Source: Paraniabella defluvii (GTDB lineage: Bacteria > Bacteroidota > Bacteroidia > Chitinophagales > Chitinophagaceae). From it: DNA of 64,000 bases. The position numbers and the translations under genes were made by a program. The notes under the pieces were generated by a model. It saw only the letters and a program-made list of their open reading frames with translations, was not told where the DNA came from and did not search any database. Shown in pieces: positions 32,675-51,315 of the stretch. The stretch lies in assembly GCA_019316985.1 (NCBI GenBank), contig CP079215.1, forward strand, positions 3,906,001 through 3,970,000, given 5' to 3'. Within the stretch, counting starts at the first letter, position 1; each line of letters begins with the position of its first letter.

Positions 32675-33389
32675 ATGAAAAAAATAGTTGCAGCCGTTTT
32701 GTTTTGGAGCTGGATGTGTCCGGCGAATGCACAAAGCGTTCAAGGTGAAAATGCCATACCCTTTGAAAAACAGGCAGCCTTTCAAAACTATTATCAACAA
32801 TATATGGGTGCGGAAGCTCCGCTTTTCAACGGTGCTTTGTATGTAGATTATACGCATACGGTGTCAGGTAGTTTGCCTTTTGGAATAACACAAGAGATTT
32901 TGTAAAAGGCAGTATTTTATTCAATAATATTTTGTACACCGATGTGCTGATTAACTATGATGTTTATAAGGATAAATTGCTTATTCAGCACCCGGTTAAT
33001 TATAAAATTTTTGAGGTACAACTAAAGGATATTACCTGGTTCGATCTTGCTTCATACAGGTTTACAGCAATTCATACTCCTGAAAAGGGATTACGTCCCG
33101 GATTTTATGAAGTCGTTTATAGCGGCCGGAACAGTGCTGTGTATGGAAGGCATAGTAAAGAATTATCGCAGGACTTAAGCGAAAATACCGCACGGCACAG
33201 CTTGACAGGCAAATGTGTTTATTATGTATATCGGGGTGGGCAAAGTTTTAAAATAACCACTATAAAAAGCCTGTTACAAGCTTACAAAAATGATGAAATA
33301 AAGAACTATATAAAAAGCAGCAAGCTTAATGTTAAAAAGATATGCAGACGGTTTTGAAATCCGTTGCCATGTATTACGATCAATTATAG
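32675..33389 (+). CDS. Secreted protein of unknown function, first gene of the STN-receptor cassette
   Basis: About 238 residues with a signal peptide (MKKIVAAVLFWSWMCPANAQ). After repair near 32905 and 33345 it reads LYTDVLINYDVYKDKLLIQH, then FYEVVYSGRNSAVYGRHSKE, ending YIKSSKLNVKKDMQTVLKSV and AMYYDQL. From memory this layout, with a final helix of the form nYIKxxKLnxKKD, is widespread in Bacteroidota next to TonB receptors, but I know of no assigned function. No enzyme motif is seen. It starts 23 bases after the terminator and its stop is 15 bases before the TonB receptor, so the two are cotranscribed. It may be a periplasmic partner of that receptor. Confidence 0.75.
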
Positions 33390-33404
33390 CCGATAGTAAA
33401 CCAG

Positions 33405-36169
33405 ATGCAGAAAACGTATAGACGATTTTTAAAACGGGTGCGCCTGGTAATAGCATTAATGTTATTGTCAGTAATAGTAAAAGGCCAGGTAACACCTTTG
33501 CCCGTTGTGTCGGGCGCCTACACCGATATTGACATCCGTACCTTCCTGGAAGCGTTGGAAAAGCAGAGCCGGTACCGTTTTTATTATGATACACGGAAGC
33601 TGGGTGCCTCAAAAATTACGGTAACATTTAATAATGAGCCTTTGAATACAGCTTTGGAAAGAGGGCTGAAGCATACCTCTCTTGTTTATTCCATAGATGG
33701 CCGAGGATATGTATATATTTCACAGGGGCAGATGGTACAAACTAGCTTGCCCGACTGGTTTTATAACGGGGAACAGCCATTCACCCAGGTGTGTTTTCCG
33801 TTGGAGATACCAGCAGGTCATTTATAAAGGACCAGGAACAACTGCATGTCGTCGGCTCAGAAAATGGATATACGGGATCAGGCAGTTTTTCAATTCGGGG
33901 CTATGTACGGGACGTTCGAAACGGAGAGCCGGTGGTTGGAGCATCTCTTCAGGTTGAAGGAAACAATATCAATACTGTTACAGACCGGTTTGGCTTTTTT
34001 ACGCTGATGCTTCCCAGGGATACCAGCATACTGAACGTACAAAATATAGGAATGGACGATGTTCAGTTAAAACTCCTGGTATATGGCAATGGAACATTAA
34101 ATGTAAACATGCAGCCCCGTATCATGACTTTGAAGAATGTAATGGTGTCTGCTCAAAAATGAGCAACCTGCGTACGGCACAGTTAGGGGTGCAGAAGCTG
34201 GATATTAAAACAATAAAGCAGGTTCCGGTGGTCTTTGGAGAGGCAGATATCATGCGGGTGTTACTCACAACTCCGGGTGTGAAAACGGTAGGCGAGGCAA
34301 GTACCGGCCTCAACGTAAGAGGCGGCGCTGCAGATCAGAATCTTATATTATTTAACGAAGCCAACGTTTATAATCCTTCTCATTTTTTTGGTATGTTTTC
34401 GGCTTTTAATCCCGAAGTGGTTAAAGATGTAGAGCTTTTTAAAGGAAGTATTCCTGCCAGGTACGGTGGCCGGCTGTCATCTGTAGTTAATATAAACAGC
34501 CGCGAAGGGAACAAAAAAAAGTTTGAAGGAGCCGCAGGCATCGGCTTGCTTACAAGCCGCCTGCAAGTTGAAGGCCCTCTGGCTAAAGATAAATCATCTT
34601 ATATATTGGCTGGTCGCACCACTTACGCAGATTGGCTGTTGAAGCAATTACCTCAGGAATACAAAAACAGTAAGGCCTCTTTTTATGATCTTAATGCTAT
34701 TGTTAACCACGAGTTTAATGATCGTAACAGCATCCATCTTACCGCTTATATGAGTTGTGATCGCTTCAATTTAAATACCGATACGTTCTTTCATTACAGG
34801 AATCAGAACATTTCATTAAAATGGAAGCATACATTTAATCCACGGTTCTATGCTGTAATCACAGGCGGTCACGACCGTTATGCATATAGCATAGAAGGTG
34901 GGGAGACCCGCTTAATGCATATACGCTTGACTTCAATATCGTACAAACTTATTTCCGGCCGCATTTCACCTATACCATCAATAATAAACATACCCTGGAG
35001 CTGGGTGTTAGTGCCACCCTGCATAAATTGAATTCGGGAAACTTCCGCCCGGCCGGAAGCGAGTCGTTGATTGCAGCGGTCTCCATGCCTGCCGAACAGG
35101 CTTTTGAAACGGCACTTTATTTAAGTGATAATTTAAAAATTACGCCACAACTCATGCTTGATGCCGGCTTGCGCTACTCTTTGTACGGATATTTAGGCCC
35201 TTATACCGTCAATAATTACCCGGCCGGCGTTCCCAGGCGCGAAGAAAATATTTCGGGCACTACTGTTTACTCGAAAAACAAAATAATCAACACCTACCAG
35301 GGCCCTGAAGTAAGGGTAGGGCTCAGGCAATTAATTACTTCAACATTTTCAGTTAAAGCGGGCTACAATAGCTTAAGGCAGTATATTCACATGCTTTCCA
35401 ATACAACGGCAATGGCTCCTACTGATATATGGAAGTTAAGTGATCCTAATATCCGGCCGCAGTTTGGGGATCAGTTTTCAATAGGGGTGTACAAAACCCT
35501 AGCCTCGAATACAGTAGAGCTATCTGTAGAAGGGTACTATAAAAGAATTAAAGATTATCTCGATTTTAAGAGCGGAGCCGTTTTGATACTAAACCCCATG
35601 TTGAAACAGATGTTTTAACAACGATGGGTAAAGCCTATGGACTTGAGTTCTTAGTGAGGAAAACTGCGGGTAAGTTAAACGGATGGATCAGTTATACCTA
35701 TAGCCGTATTTTATTAAAGGCAGATAATCCGATGAATGGGGAAGTGATCAATGAAGGACGGTATTACCCGGCTAGTTACGATAAACCGCATGATCTTACT
35801 TTTGTAGGCAACTATAAGGTTTCCCACCGGTTAAGCTTTTCTCTAAATACTACTTACAGCACCGGCCGTCCTATTACACTGCCCATAGGCAGGTTTTATT
35901 ATGATGGCGGTATGAGAACTTTATATGCAGATAGGAATGCCTATCGCATACCCGATTACTTCCGCACAGATTTTTCAATGAATATTGAGGGTAATCATAA
36001 GGTGACTCAAAAAACGCATAATTCATGGACAATTGGTGTTTATAATCTTACGGGAAGGCGTAACCCGTTTTCTGTTTATTATGTATCTCAGAACGGCGTA
36101 GTTAATGGCTATAAGCTTTCCATATTCGGAACGGCGATCCCGTTCATCAATTTTAATATCAAATTTTAA
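33405..36169 (+). CDS. TonB-dependent receptor with N-terminal STN-like domain (frameshifted)
   Basis: About 920 residues. After the signal (LMLLSVIVKGQ) residues 35-95 look like a secretin/TonB short N-terminal domain (TDIDIRTFLEALEKQSRYRF; KITVTFNNEPLNTALERGL). A regulatory-like domain follows (IRGYVRDVRNGEPVVGASL), then the plug (VFGEADIMRVLLTTPGVKTV; GLNVRGGAADQNLILFNEAN) and a barrel ending IPFINFNIKF. Frames change near 33810, 34155, 34920, 35000 and 35620. The sequence GLNVRGGAADQNLILFN marks the non-SusC class that usually travels with DUF4249 proteins rather than SusD, as here. No sigma/anti-sigma pair is present in the window, although STN domains often signal to one. The ligand is unknown. 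Confidence 0.88.
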
Positions 36170-36202
36170 CAGGTCGATATCGCATAGCCTTATTCAAAAA
36201 TT

Positions 36203-37373
36203 ATGCACATGCTCACAGCAAAAAAATAGTGATCCTTCTTTTTAGCGCTGCCCTGTTTTATGGATGCAGAGACCGGTATTTTGCGAACTATACCATGCCC
36301 GATACAGGATACTTGGTAGTAAGCGGCTTTATCAGTAATGGTGAGGCTCCAACAGAAATCAGGTTGTCGCGTACCACCCGGCTAACCGAAACTCCTTCAG
36401 AGATCATGGAAAAAGATGCAATTGTTTCAGTTCAGAGCGATGCTAATGAGCATTATCCTTTACAGGAAGTATCGGAAGGCGTGTACATTGCTTCCTACAT
36501 TCAGATTGATCCAGAAGAAATATCGTATAGCGATCCGGGCGAAAGGTAAACAATATGAGTCGGCTTACACAATAGTGCAGCAAACGCCCGATATAGATAG
36601 CATCAGCTGGCAACAGGGCAGCAACGGTATTGACTTTTCTGTACATACACATGATGAATCCAACGCGTCGCGGTATTATCAATGGATGTTTGAGGATACC
36701 TGGGAAACTCAGTCGCGTTACCTGCCCACGCTGCAATATTTATATGACGGGCAGAATCGCATTACAGGCGTAGGTTATAAGTTTGCTGATGAACGGGCCG
36801 ACACCACCATGCGCAGGTGCTGGGCAACGGGCCGGTCCAGGACGACGCTCTTGGGGTCGACCGAAAAATTAACCAAAGACGTGATCTCGGCGCCTGTTCA
36901 TTTCGTACAAGCAGGTTCCGAAAAGATGCAGGTAGTATACAGCTTGTTGGTAAAGCAATACAAATTAAGCAGGGAGGCTTATAATTTCAGGCAAATGATG
37001 AAAAAAACTCTGAGCAACTTGGTTCTGTTTTTGACCCGCAGCCGTCACTTTTGCGTGGTAACATTCGCTGTGTAAGTAATCCTGCCGAAACGGTGATTGG
37101 CTTTATAGAAGTGACCCAGCAAAAGGAAAACGTATCATACTAAAAAGAGAGGAATTGAAAAGTTGGGATTACATGGACCTTTGCTATCAATTGGTAATTG
37201 CCAATAATCCCGATAGTATTGCAAAATATGGCGCTGCTTTGGTACCCACTACTGTAGATTCTGTTCATCCGAAAACTCTTGAAATAAGAAGGTATGCCGC
37301 GGCGCCCCAGCAATGTGTCGATTGTCGTTTAAATAATGCAACTACTACTAAACCCGCCTTTTGGCCCAACTAA
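36203..37373 (+). CDS. DUF4249 lipoprotein, partner of the STN receptor (frameshifted)
   Basis: About 390 residues. After repair of a run of A near 36225 the N-terminus is a lipoprotein signal (VILLFSAALFYGC) followed by the DUF4249 opening LVVSGFISNGEAPTEIRLSR and the immunoglobulin-like region. Further family text is DTWETQSRYLPTLQYLYDG and, near the end, GNIRCVSNPAETVIGFIEV and CVDCRLNNATTTKPAFWPN. Frames also change near 36545, 36830 and 37010. DUF4249 proteins follow receptors of this class in many Bacteroidota and are presumed surface lipoproteins; their role is not established. Confidence 0.85.
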
Positions 37374-37426
37374 ATAAGCATTCGTACCCGCACTTTGAAG
37401 GGTTATTTCTTGAAAATATCTATAAA

Positions 37427-39796
37427 ATGAAAAAGTTTGTTTTTACCAGCTGCTTATTCGTCGCTTTTATTTTAATGGCACGGCAGGGAAGGTCACAGCA
37501 GGCGACGGGTGATATTGCAAAGCTCCTTCAAAATTATTCGGATAGTACGCTTACTGAAAAGCTGTTTGTTCATACTGATAAAGAATACTATTTAAGCGGC
37601 GAGCTGGTGTGGTTTAAAATATATGCAGTTGATGGCGCAACCAACCGGCCGTTGAGTTTTAGTAAAATCTGTTATGTTGAGATTTTAGATACGGCTAACA
37701 AACCTGTGTTGCAGGCAAAGATTGCTATGAACGGGGCTACCGGTAATGGCTCTTTTACATTCCGCAATCTGTTAATTCAGGTACTTACAAATTACGCGCA
37801 TACAGCCGCTGGATGAAGAATTTTGATGCAAACGGATTTTTCGAAAAATGTATCTCCATCCTTAATATAAATAAGTTACCCGCCGTTAGCAGTGCTGAAA
37901 GCGGTCGTCGCCCTACAATCAAAGTCGGCCTTTTTCCCGAAGGGGGAATCTATTGTCGGGAGTAGATAACAGGGTTGCATTTAAATTGTATGACAATGCC
38001 GGCTCCGGGCTTCGTTTTACAGGTTACCTGATTTCGGGGCCGACACTATACAGCAATTTGCCCCTGTTCACAATGGGGCAGGAACGTTTAACTTTACGCC
38101 GTTGGAGGGGCAACATTATACAGTTGCTATAGTGCCTCCTTCCGGAAAACCTTTTATCCGGGAATTACCGGCCATATATAATGAGGGGTGGTAATGCAGG
38201 TAACAGATAAGGAAAGCAGCTTTAATATACAACTACGCTCAAGAGGCAATGATAAGTTATACGTTCTGGTTCATTCAAAAGGTATTCCTCAAAGCAGTAA
38301 GGTGGTTGACATTCGAAATGGTAAAGTTGATTGGGTTATTGAAAAGTCTTCGTTACCCGGTGGTGTATCAACCATAACAGTCTTTAATCAGAACGCCGTA
38401 CCGCTTTGTGAACGGATTGTATTCAAGCGCCCATCGGTGCTAATGGATCTAAAAATCGAAACAGATCAGCCGAGTTATCCTACACGAAAAAAAGTTGATA
38501 TTTCGATATCTGCTGATAGCGGTTTGCCTTTTCAAGATAGCGCTTCCTTATCAATGACTGTTTTTAAGCTGGATTCCCTTCAGCACCTTCCGGATTTAAA
38601 TATAGCATCTTATCTCTTGCTGGGTTCTGAAATAAAAGGGCAACTCGAGAATCCGGGATATTATTTTTCGGCAAATGACGACCGGTCAAAACAGGCGCTC
38701 GATCTCTTATTGCTGACACAAGGTTGGCGCAGGTTTAATTGGGACATTGTGTTAAGTGCGAAAAGACGGTCGCCTGAATTTGTTCCCGAATTGCAGGGGC
38801 ATATTATTACGGGCAAAGTACTCCATAAAGGCACAAGAGCGGCAGCTCCTGCCACAACGGCATTTATTGCCGCACCCTCGCCAATTACGTTGTTTAAGAC
38901 GGCTTTGAGCGATAAGGATGGTTATATCAAAGCCGATATCAATAATTTCTTCGGCAGTAATTACCTTATCGTGCAGGCGCAGGATGCCGCGAATCTGGCA
39001 TTTACGATCGATGAACCTTTTAGCAAAAATTATACTAAGGCTCCGTTTAGGGAATTTTTGAATCCTTTAAAGTATGCTACAACTATTTTGGATCAGCATA
39101 TTGGAATGCAGGTACAGAATATTTACAATATAGAATCATTACAACGCTCAGTGTTGCCTGCATTTATTGATTCGTCAGCATTTTATGGCAACGCCGATTA
39201 CAATTATAACCTGGAAAAATACACCCGGTTTACAACGTTGGAGGAGGTGATGCGCGAATTTGTATCAATTGTGGATGTGCGTATGAAAAATAAGCAAGTG
39301 CATTTGCATGTCATCAATTCTCAAAAAAAAGAATACTTTCCCAATGCGCCTTTAAATCTTTTAGACGGCGTCCCGGTGTTTAATTTCACCCGTTTTTTTG
39401 ACCTGGATCCTTTAAAGGTATATAGCCTGGATGTAGTAGCGCAGCAATATATTCTGGGCAATTCGGTGTTTGACGGCATTCTGAACTGGAAAACATACAA
39501 GCCCGCGCTTACAAATTATGATTTTGCAGAAAGCACGCTTATAATCAACTATGAGGGCTTGCAGCTGCATCGTGAATTTTATACTCCCATTTACGAAACC
39601 AATGATCAGTTTGAAAGCCACCTGCCCGACTTCCGGAATGTACTGCAATGGGAGCCCGGTATCTTCTTAAACGGAAAACTGCTTTTAAAAGTAATTTTTA
39701 TACTTCCGATTTGCCGGGGCGATACGCTGTGGTGGTACAGGGCTTTCTTCGGGAGGAGCTCCGGGCGTTGGAATAACATACTTTGAGGTGCAGTAA
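37427..39796 (+). CDS. Large surface/periplasmic MG2-domain protein (frameshifted)
   Basis: About 790 residues with a signal peptide (SCLFVAFILMARQGRSQ). Residues 40-130 resemble the MG2 domain of alpha-2-macroglobulins (TEKLFVHTDKEYYLSGELVW, WFKIYAVDG, FSKICYVEIL). Beta-sandwich repeats follow (KVGLFPEGGNLLSGVDNRVA; SVLMDLKIETDQPSYPTRKK) and then LLLLTQGWRRFNW, a segment I recall as constant in this protein type. There is no thioester motif. The C-terminus after repair near 39740 is GLSSGGAPGVGITYFEVQ. Other frame changes are near 37780, 37955, 38035 and 38195. It is the last gene of the cassette. Function unknown; a scaffold or ligand-binding surface protein is the plain guess. Confidence 0.78.
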
Positions 39797-39893
39797 CATT
39801 GAGTTAAACCGATTACTTTAATGATTGGTTTTAAATGAAGAAAGGACCCTTTGCTGCTTGGGTCAGCTCAATATCTCTTCAGACAAAAAAATA

Positions 39894-39911
39894 ATGCAAC
39901 CGATATCATTT
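39894..39911. promoter_or_regulatory. Predicted LacI-type operator upstream of GH30, site 1
   Basis: GCAACCGATATCATTT at 39896-39911 shares its first ten bases with the sites upstream of lacI and GH127, in the same orientation relative to the downstream gene. The right half is degraded. A weaker third match (ATAATCG) lies at 39920. The GH30 start is 135 bases downstream. Confidence 0.5.
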
Positions 39912-39960
39912 TTTCGGCTATAATCGTTATTTTAGCATTATAATTGTCATTTTGATAATT

Positions 39961-39976
39961 ATTGCATCGATTGCTG
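39961..39976. promoter_or_regulatory. Predicted LacI-type operator upstream of GH30, site 2
   Basis: The sequence TTGCATCGATTGC lies 70 bases before the GH30 start codon. It would be the perfect 12-base palindrome GCAATCGATTGC if one A is missing from the assembly, which is plausible given the indel rate here. As sequenced it is an imperfect palindrome. Confidence 0.5.
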
Positions 39977-40046
39977 ATTTCGCTGGGTGTTCCAGTGGTT
40001 CACGTGCTTATTGAAACAAGCAAAAGTGTTGCCTTAAAATTTCTTA

Positions 40047-42731
<2,685 letters not shown>

Positions 42732-42777
42732 TTATGAATTGAAATACTTTTTTATACCACACTCTAATAATGCTGCA

Positions 42778-43939
42778 ATGAATAATATCAGGCGGTTATC
42801 ATTTGTATGCCTCGCTGTTATTGCCTGGGAGCCTGCTGCTGCCAGACGGTACTGGAAGATTTCAAGCCTTCTGAAACCACTCAGAGCGGCTATAAATTTC
42901 CACAGGTGAATAGTGAAGGACGCGTGCGCGCCGGTATTATGGCGCCGCAAGCGCAGTCGGTTAAGCTTGATATAGGAGGTAAAATGTACGATTTGAAAAA
43001 GAACGCCGACGGGTCCTGGACCGGCGATTCTGACCCCAGGATGAGGGCTTCCATTATTACCAGTTGAACATTGATGGTGCTGCCGTGCCTGATCCGGGAA
43101 GCCTGTATTTTTATGGTGCCAGCCGTTGGGGCAGCGCCATTGAGGTGCCGGCAAAAGACAGGGCTTTTTATGAGCTGAAACCGGTACCACATGGGCAACT
43201 GAGAGAGCAGCTTTATTTTTCTGATCTTACCAATTCATGGCGCCGTTGCTTTATCTATACACCTGCCGGATACGACAATAATAGAACTAAAAGGTACCCG
43301 GTATTATACCTCCAGCATGGTAGCGGAGAAAATGAAACAGGTTGGCCGGTTCAGGAAAAGCCAACCTGATCCTCGATAACTTAATAGCAGAAAAAAAAAG
43401 CAGTGCCGATGATCGTTGTAATGGATAATGGTTATGCTACATTGTCGGGCGACAATAAGCCGTTTAATTCCACACCTACGGGCCCATTCCCGTTTGAGCA
43501 GGTGTTGATCAACGAGGTGATCCCGATGATTGATAAGAGCTACAGCACAATCGCTGATAGAGACAACCGGGCAATGGCCGGACTATCAATGGGTGCTAAC
43601 CAAACGATGCAAATTGTTATGAAGAACCTGGACCAATTTGCTTACCTGGGCGCTTTCAGCGGTACCGCTAATTATCCTAAGACAGATCCAATCGATGTGT
43701 CCTCCTTTATGAATGGTGCATTTAAAGACGCCCATTCACTTAACAGGCAATTGAAGTTGCTTTGGCTGGGTGCCGGAACCAAAGAGCCGGTGCCTTTTCC
43801 CGCTTCGATCGGCGCTTTTAGATCGATGCTGGATCAGACCGGTGTGAAATATCAATATTATGTGTCAGAAGGAACCGCGCATGAATGGTTAACCTGGCGC
43901 CGGTGCCTCCATCAATTTGCATCATTGCTTTTTAAATAA
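42778..43939 (+). CDS. CE1-type esterase with N-terminal CBM48-like domain (frameshifted)
   Basis: About 387 residues. The start MNNIRRLSFVCLAVIA leads, after repair near 42840, to a CBM48/E-set-like domain ([60 protein letters not shown]). The esterase domain has [17 protein letters not shown], nucleophile Ser in AGLSMGANQTM and the His in EGTAHEWLTWRR. Frames change near 43045, 43360 and 43400. Its nucleophile elbow has Asn after Ala where the others have Gly-Gly. It follows the first CE1 gene by 46 bases and corresponds to the second half of the fused esterase at 47212. Confidence 0.86.
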
Positions 43940-43954
43940 ATCAAACAGGCCATT

Positions 43955-45060
<1,106 letters not shown>

Positions 45061-45105
45061 CGTATACCAACTTCCAGTATCTTTTAATAATATAAAAACT
45101 CGCCC

Positions 45106-46270
<1,165 letters not shown>

Positions 46271-46279
46271 CCCATTTCA

Positions 46280-47187
46280 ATGAAGATCTATATCACTTTT
46301 TTATTATCGCTCGTTGCCACCGGGGCGTTGGCACAGGTTACTTATTCAAAGGTATATAGGGATGTAAATTATGCAGATGATGGTAAGTTCTATCATGATC
46401 TGGATATTTATATACCGCAGGCAAAAAGAAATCTTACCCTGTTGTCGTAGTGATTTACGGAAGCGCATGGTTTGGTAATAATTTAAAGAATGCGGCTATC
46501 CAAACAATGGCCAAGCCTTTGCTGGACGCTGGTTTTGCAGTAGTGGCGCCTAACCATCGGTCGAGTAATGAGGCAAAATTTCCGGCACAGATTAACGATA
46601 TAAAAGCTGCGATAAGGTTTATACGAGGCCAGGCGCAACAATATAACCTGGATACCTCTTTTGTTGGAATTACAGGATACTCTTCAGGTGGACACCTGGC
46701 AGCGCTGGCCGGTACTTCTGGTACCGTTAAAAATTTTACCGTTGGCAAAGTGACACAAGACATAGAGGGCGGCCTGGGTAATTATACCGGGTATAGCAGT
46801 AAGGTAGATGCAGTGGTGGATTGGTTTGGACCTACAAATTTGTGGATGATAGACTCATGCAGGGGTAAATATACCCGTCAGCCCAATACTCCTGAAGAAG
46901 TGCTTATTGGTGGAAAAGTAGATGATAATTATGACAAATGTGCATTGCTGGATCCTGCTATTTACATTGATAAAAAAACACCTCCTTTCTTAATTCTTCA
47001 TGGAGACAGGGATGTGGTGGTGCCTGCCTGCCAGAGTGAATGGTTATACCATGCATTGCAAAAGGCCAAAGTGCCATCACAATATGTTTTGGTAGATGGC
47101 GGCCATCATGGCCTGGGAATGTTTACCGATCAGTATTTCAAAATTATGACCGGTTTTTTCCTGTCCCGGCTGACAACAAAGCAGTAG
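46280..47187 (+). CDS. BD-FAE-like alpha/beta-hydrolase, probable acetyl/feruloyl esterase
   Basis: About 302 residues. Signal peptide MKIYITFLLSLVATGALAQ, then a hydrolase domain unlike CE1: LDIYIPQAKRN, the strand VVVIYGSAWFGN in place of the usual HGGAW, VVAPNHRSSNEAKFPAQIND, nucleophile Ser in GYSSGGHLAALAG, Asp in LILHGDRDVVVP and His in VDGGHHGLGMF. This is the layout of the BD-FAE group of bifunctional acetyl/feruloyl esterases found in xylan loci. One frame change near 46445. It starts 9 bases after the CE1 gene and is cotranscribed. Confidence 0.85.
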
Positions 47188-47202
47188 AGAAATATAAGAT
47201 AA

Positions 47203-49160
<1,958 letters not shown>

Positions 49161-49165
49161 AAACA

Positions 49166-50029
49166 ATGAAGACATTCTCAAAAAACAGCAAAAGAGGGGT
49201 ATTCCTGTTGACCTTACTCCTAGCAGTAAATGTTTTAACAGCACAGGATAAAAACTTTCATATCTATTTATGCCTCGGGCAATCCAATATGGAAGGGCAT
49301 GCCCGGCCACAGGCTGAAGACAGCGCAGGTGTTAGCGACAGATTTAAGGTGCTGGCTGCCGTAGACTGTGATAACAGGGGCAGAAAGCAGGGGAACTGGT
49401 ATACTGCTTTACCGCCGTTGGCACGTTGTTATACAGGGCTCACGCCGGCTGACTATTTCGGAAGAACGATGCTGGAGCATTTACCTCAAAATATTACCGT
49501 TGGCGTCATTAATGTATCTGTTGGCGGCTGTAAAATAGAGTTGTTCGACAAAGATAATTTTCAGTCTTACGTGGATGGTTCGCCTGATTGGTTAAAGAAT
49601 ACCGTTAAAGCATACGACGGTAATCCTTACCAGAGGCTGGTAGATATGGCGCGCATCGCCCGGAAGTCGGGAGTGATCAAAGGAATTTTATTACACCAGG
49701 GAGAATCTAATACGGGTGATACCCTGTGGACTAAAAAAGTGAAAGATGTTTATGATAATTTGCTAAAGGATCTGGATCTAAAACCTAATTCAGTGCCTTT
49801 GCTGGCGGGTTACCTGGTTTCAGAAGATCAGAATGGAGCCTGTGCCAGTATGAACAAGATCATCTCTACCTTACCGCAGGTGATTCCCAATGCTCATGTT
49901 ATTTCATCTGTGGGTTGCGAAGGGGTTAAAGACAGGCTGCATTTCAGCGCTGCCGGGTACCGGAAGCTGGGCAGACGTTATGCTGCCACCATGCTGGCCT
50001 TGATGGGCAAAAAAATTACGGTTGAATAA
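49166..50029 (+). CDS. CE6-like acetylxylan esterase
   Basis: An intact 287-residue protein with a signal peptide (VFLLTLLLAVNVLTAQ). It is an SGNH esterase of the SASA/CE6 type: nucleophile Ser40 in LCLGQSNMEG, the Gly/Asn oxyanion region NVSVGGCKIE (117-125), HQGESN (177-182) and the Asp/His pair in KDRLHFSAAGY (Asp256, His259). CE6 enzymes deacetylate xylan. It begins 5 bases after the double CE1 gene, an arrangement that recalls CE6-CE1 fusions known in other Bacteroidota. One of the few long genes here without any frame change. Confidence 0.9.
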   Translation: MKTFSKNSKRGVFLLTLLLAVNVLTAQDKNFHIYLCLGQSNMEGHARPQAEDSAGVSDRFKVLAAVDCDNRGRKQGNWYTALPPLARCYTGLTPADYFGRTMLEHLPQNITVGVINVSVGGCKIELFDKDNFQSYVDGSPDWLKNTVKAYDGNPYQRLVDMARIARKSGVIKGILLHQGESNTGDTLWTKKVKDVYDNLLKDLDLKPNSVPLLAGYLVSEDQNGACASMNKIISTLPQVIPNAHVISSVGCEGVKDRLHFSAAGYRKLGRRYAATMLALMGKKITVE

Positions 50030-50045
50030 ATTACTACCTTATCAA

Positions 50046-51291
50046 ATGATTAAACCTACAAGGAAAATATTAAGCGCTGTTGCAGTATTCATGATATGCG
50101 CGCTGCTTTGGTCATGCAGCAGCAGCCATCAACACAGTACATTTAAAAATGTGGACCGGGGCAAATGGGTAGGTACCTGGGCTACAGCGCCCCAGTTGGT
50201 AGAGCCTAATAATATGCCGCCCCAACCAGGTCTCAACAATAATACCATAAGGCAGGTGGTACGGGTTTCTATTGGCGGGAAAAAGCTGCGTCTTCGTTTT
50301 TCCAATGCTTTTAGTAAAGAACCGGTAACTATGAAGTCAGTTACTGTTGCTGTGACCAAAGAGGGAAGTGTAATTGATCCATCCACGCAGCAGATCCTTA
50401 AGTTTAATGGAACGGAAGCCGTAACGATGTCACCTTCCGGCGAAGTGTATTCAGATCCATTGAACTTTACGCTAGCCCCGGGATCAACGCTGGCTATTAC
50501 GATTTATTTTGGCAACACATCGCCTACCACCACGGGGCATCCCGGTTCAAGAACCACCTCTTATATACTTGCCGATAATCAAATAGGGTCCGTTGATTTT
50601 TCAGGCGCTGTAACAACCGATCACTGGTATGTAATCAACGGTATCGATGTGATGGCAGATGCTGAATCCTTTGCGATAGCGGCTTTGGGAAATTCTATAA
50701 CAGATGGTCGTGGTTCCGGAACCAACAAGCAAAACAGGTGGACCGATATTTTGTCGCAGCGGTTATTAAATAATAAAGATACGAAAAATATCGGTGTATT
50801 GAACCTGGGTATCGGCGGTAACTGTGTGCTGCGTGGGGGATTGGGGCCTACCGCCTTGAACCGCTTCGACAGGGACATTCTATCGCAAAGCAGCGTAAAA
50901 TGGTTGCTGATATTAGAAGGTATTAATGATATAGGGGCATAAGGAATGCTGAGAGTGCTCCTAAAGTAGCGCGGGAGCTGATCGAAGCCTACAGCCTTAT
51001 GGCAGACAAAGCTCATGCCCGGGGAATAAAGGTATACGGTTGCACTATCCTGCCGTTTGAGAAATCGTTTTATGATACTCCTTTTCGTCAGCAGGCGAGG
51101 GATACTGTCAATGAATGGATTCGTACTACGGATAAATTTGATGCAGTGATCGATTTTGATAAGATCATGCGCAATCCGCATGATATAAAAAAATAAATCC
51201 CGATTGGCACGACGGAGATTGGTTACATCCCAACCAGGCCGGGTATAAAAAAATGGGTGAGTCCATTGATCTGAACTTATTTACTAAATAG
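50046..51291 (+). CDS. SGNH/GDSL esterase lipoprotein, probable polysaccharide deacetylase (frameshifted)
   Basis: About 415 residues. The ATG at 50046 gives a lipoprotein signal (LLWSCSSS). An N-terminal beta-domain carries WVGTWATAPQLVEPNN and TIRQVVRVSIGGKKLRLRFS. The SGNH domain follows: block I ALGNSITDGRGSG with the nucleophile Ser, block II NLGIGGNCVL, block III LEGINDIGA and the Asp/His pair in DWLHPNQAGYKKMG. This is the XynE/XynB-like type of GDSL esterase often found near xylanases. Frames change near 50940 and 51190. The role in removing acetyl groups is inferred from family and operon. Confidence 0.85.
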
Positions 51292-51315
51292 ATAACCGAC
51301 GCATTGTTTTTGGAT

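Noticed and set aside
33405..36169. Sigma/anti-sigma signalling partner of the STN receptor
   Set aside because: No ECF sigma factor or FecR-like gene was found next to it in the window.
39842..39865. Terminator after the MG2 gene (GGACCC...GGGTC)
   Set aside because: Short stem without a following T-run.
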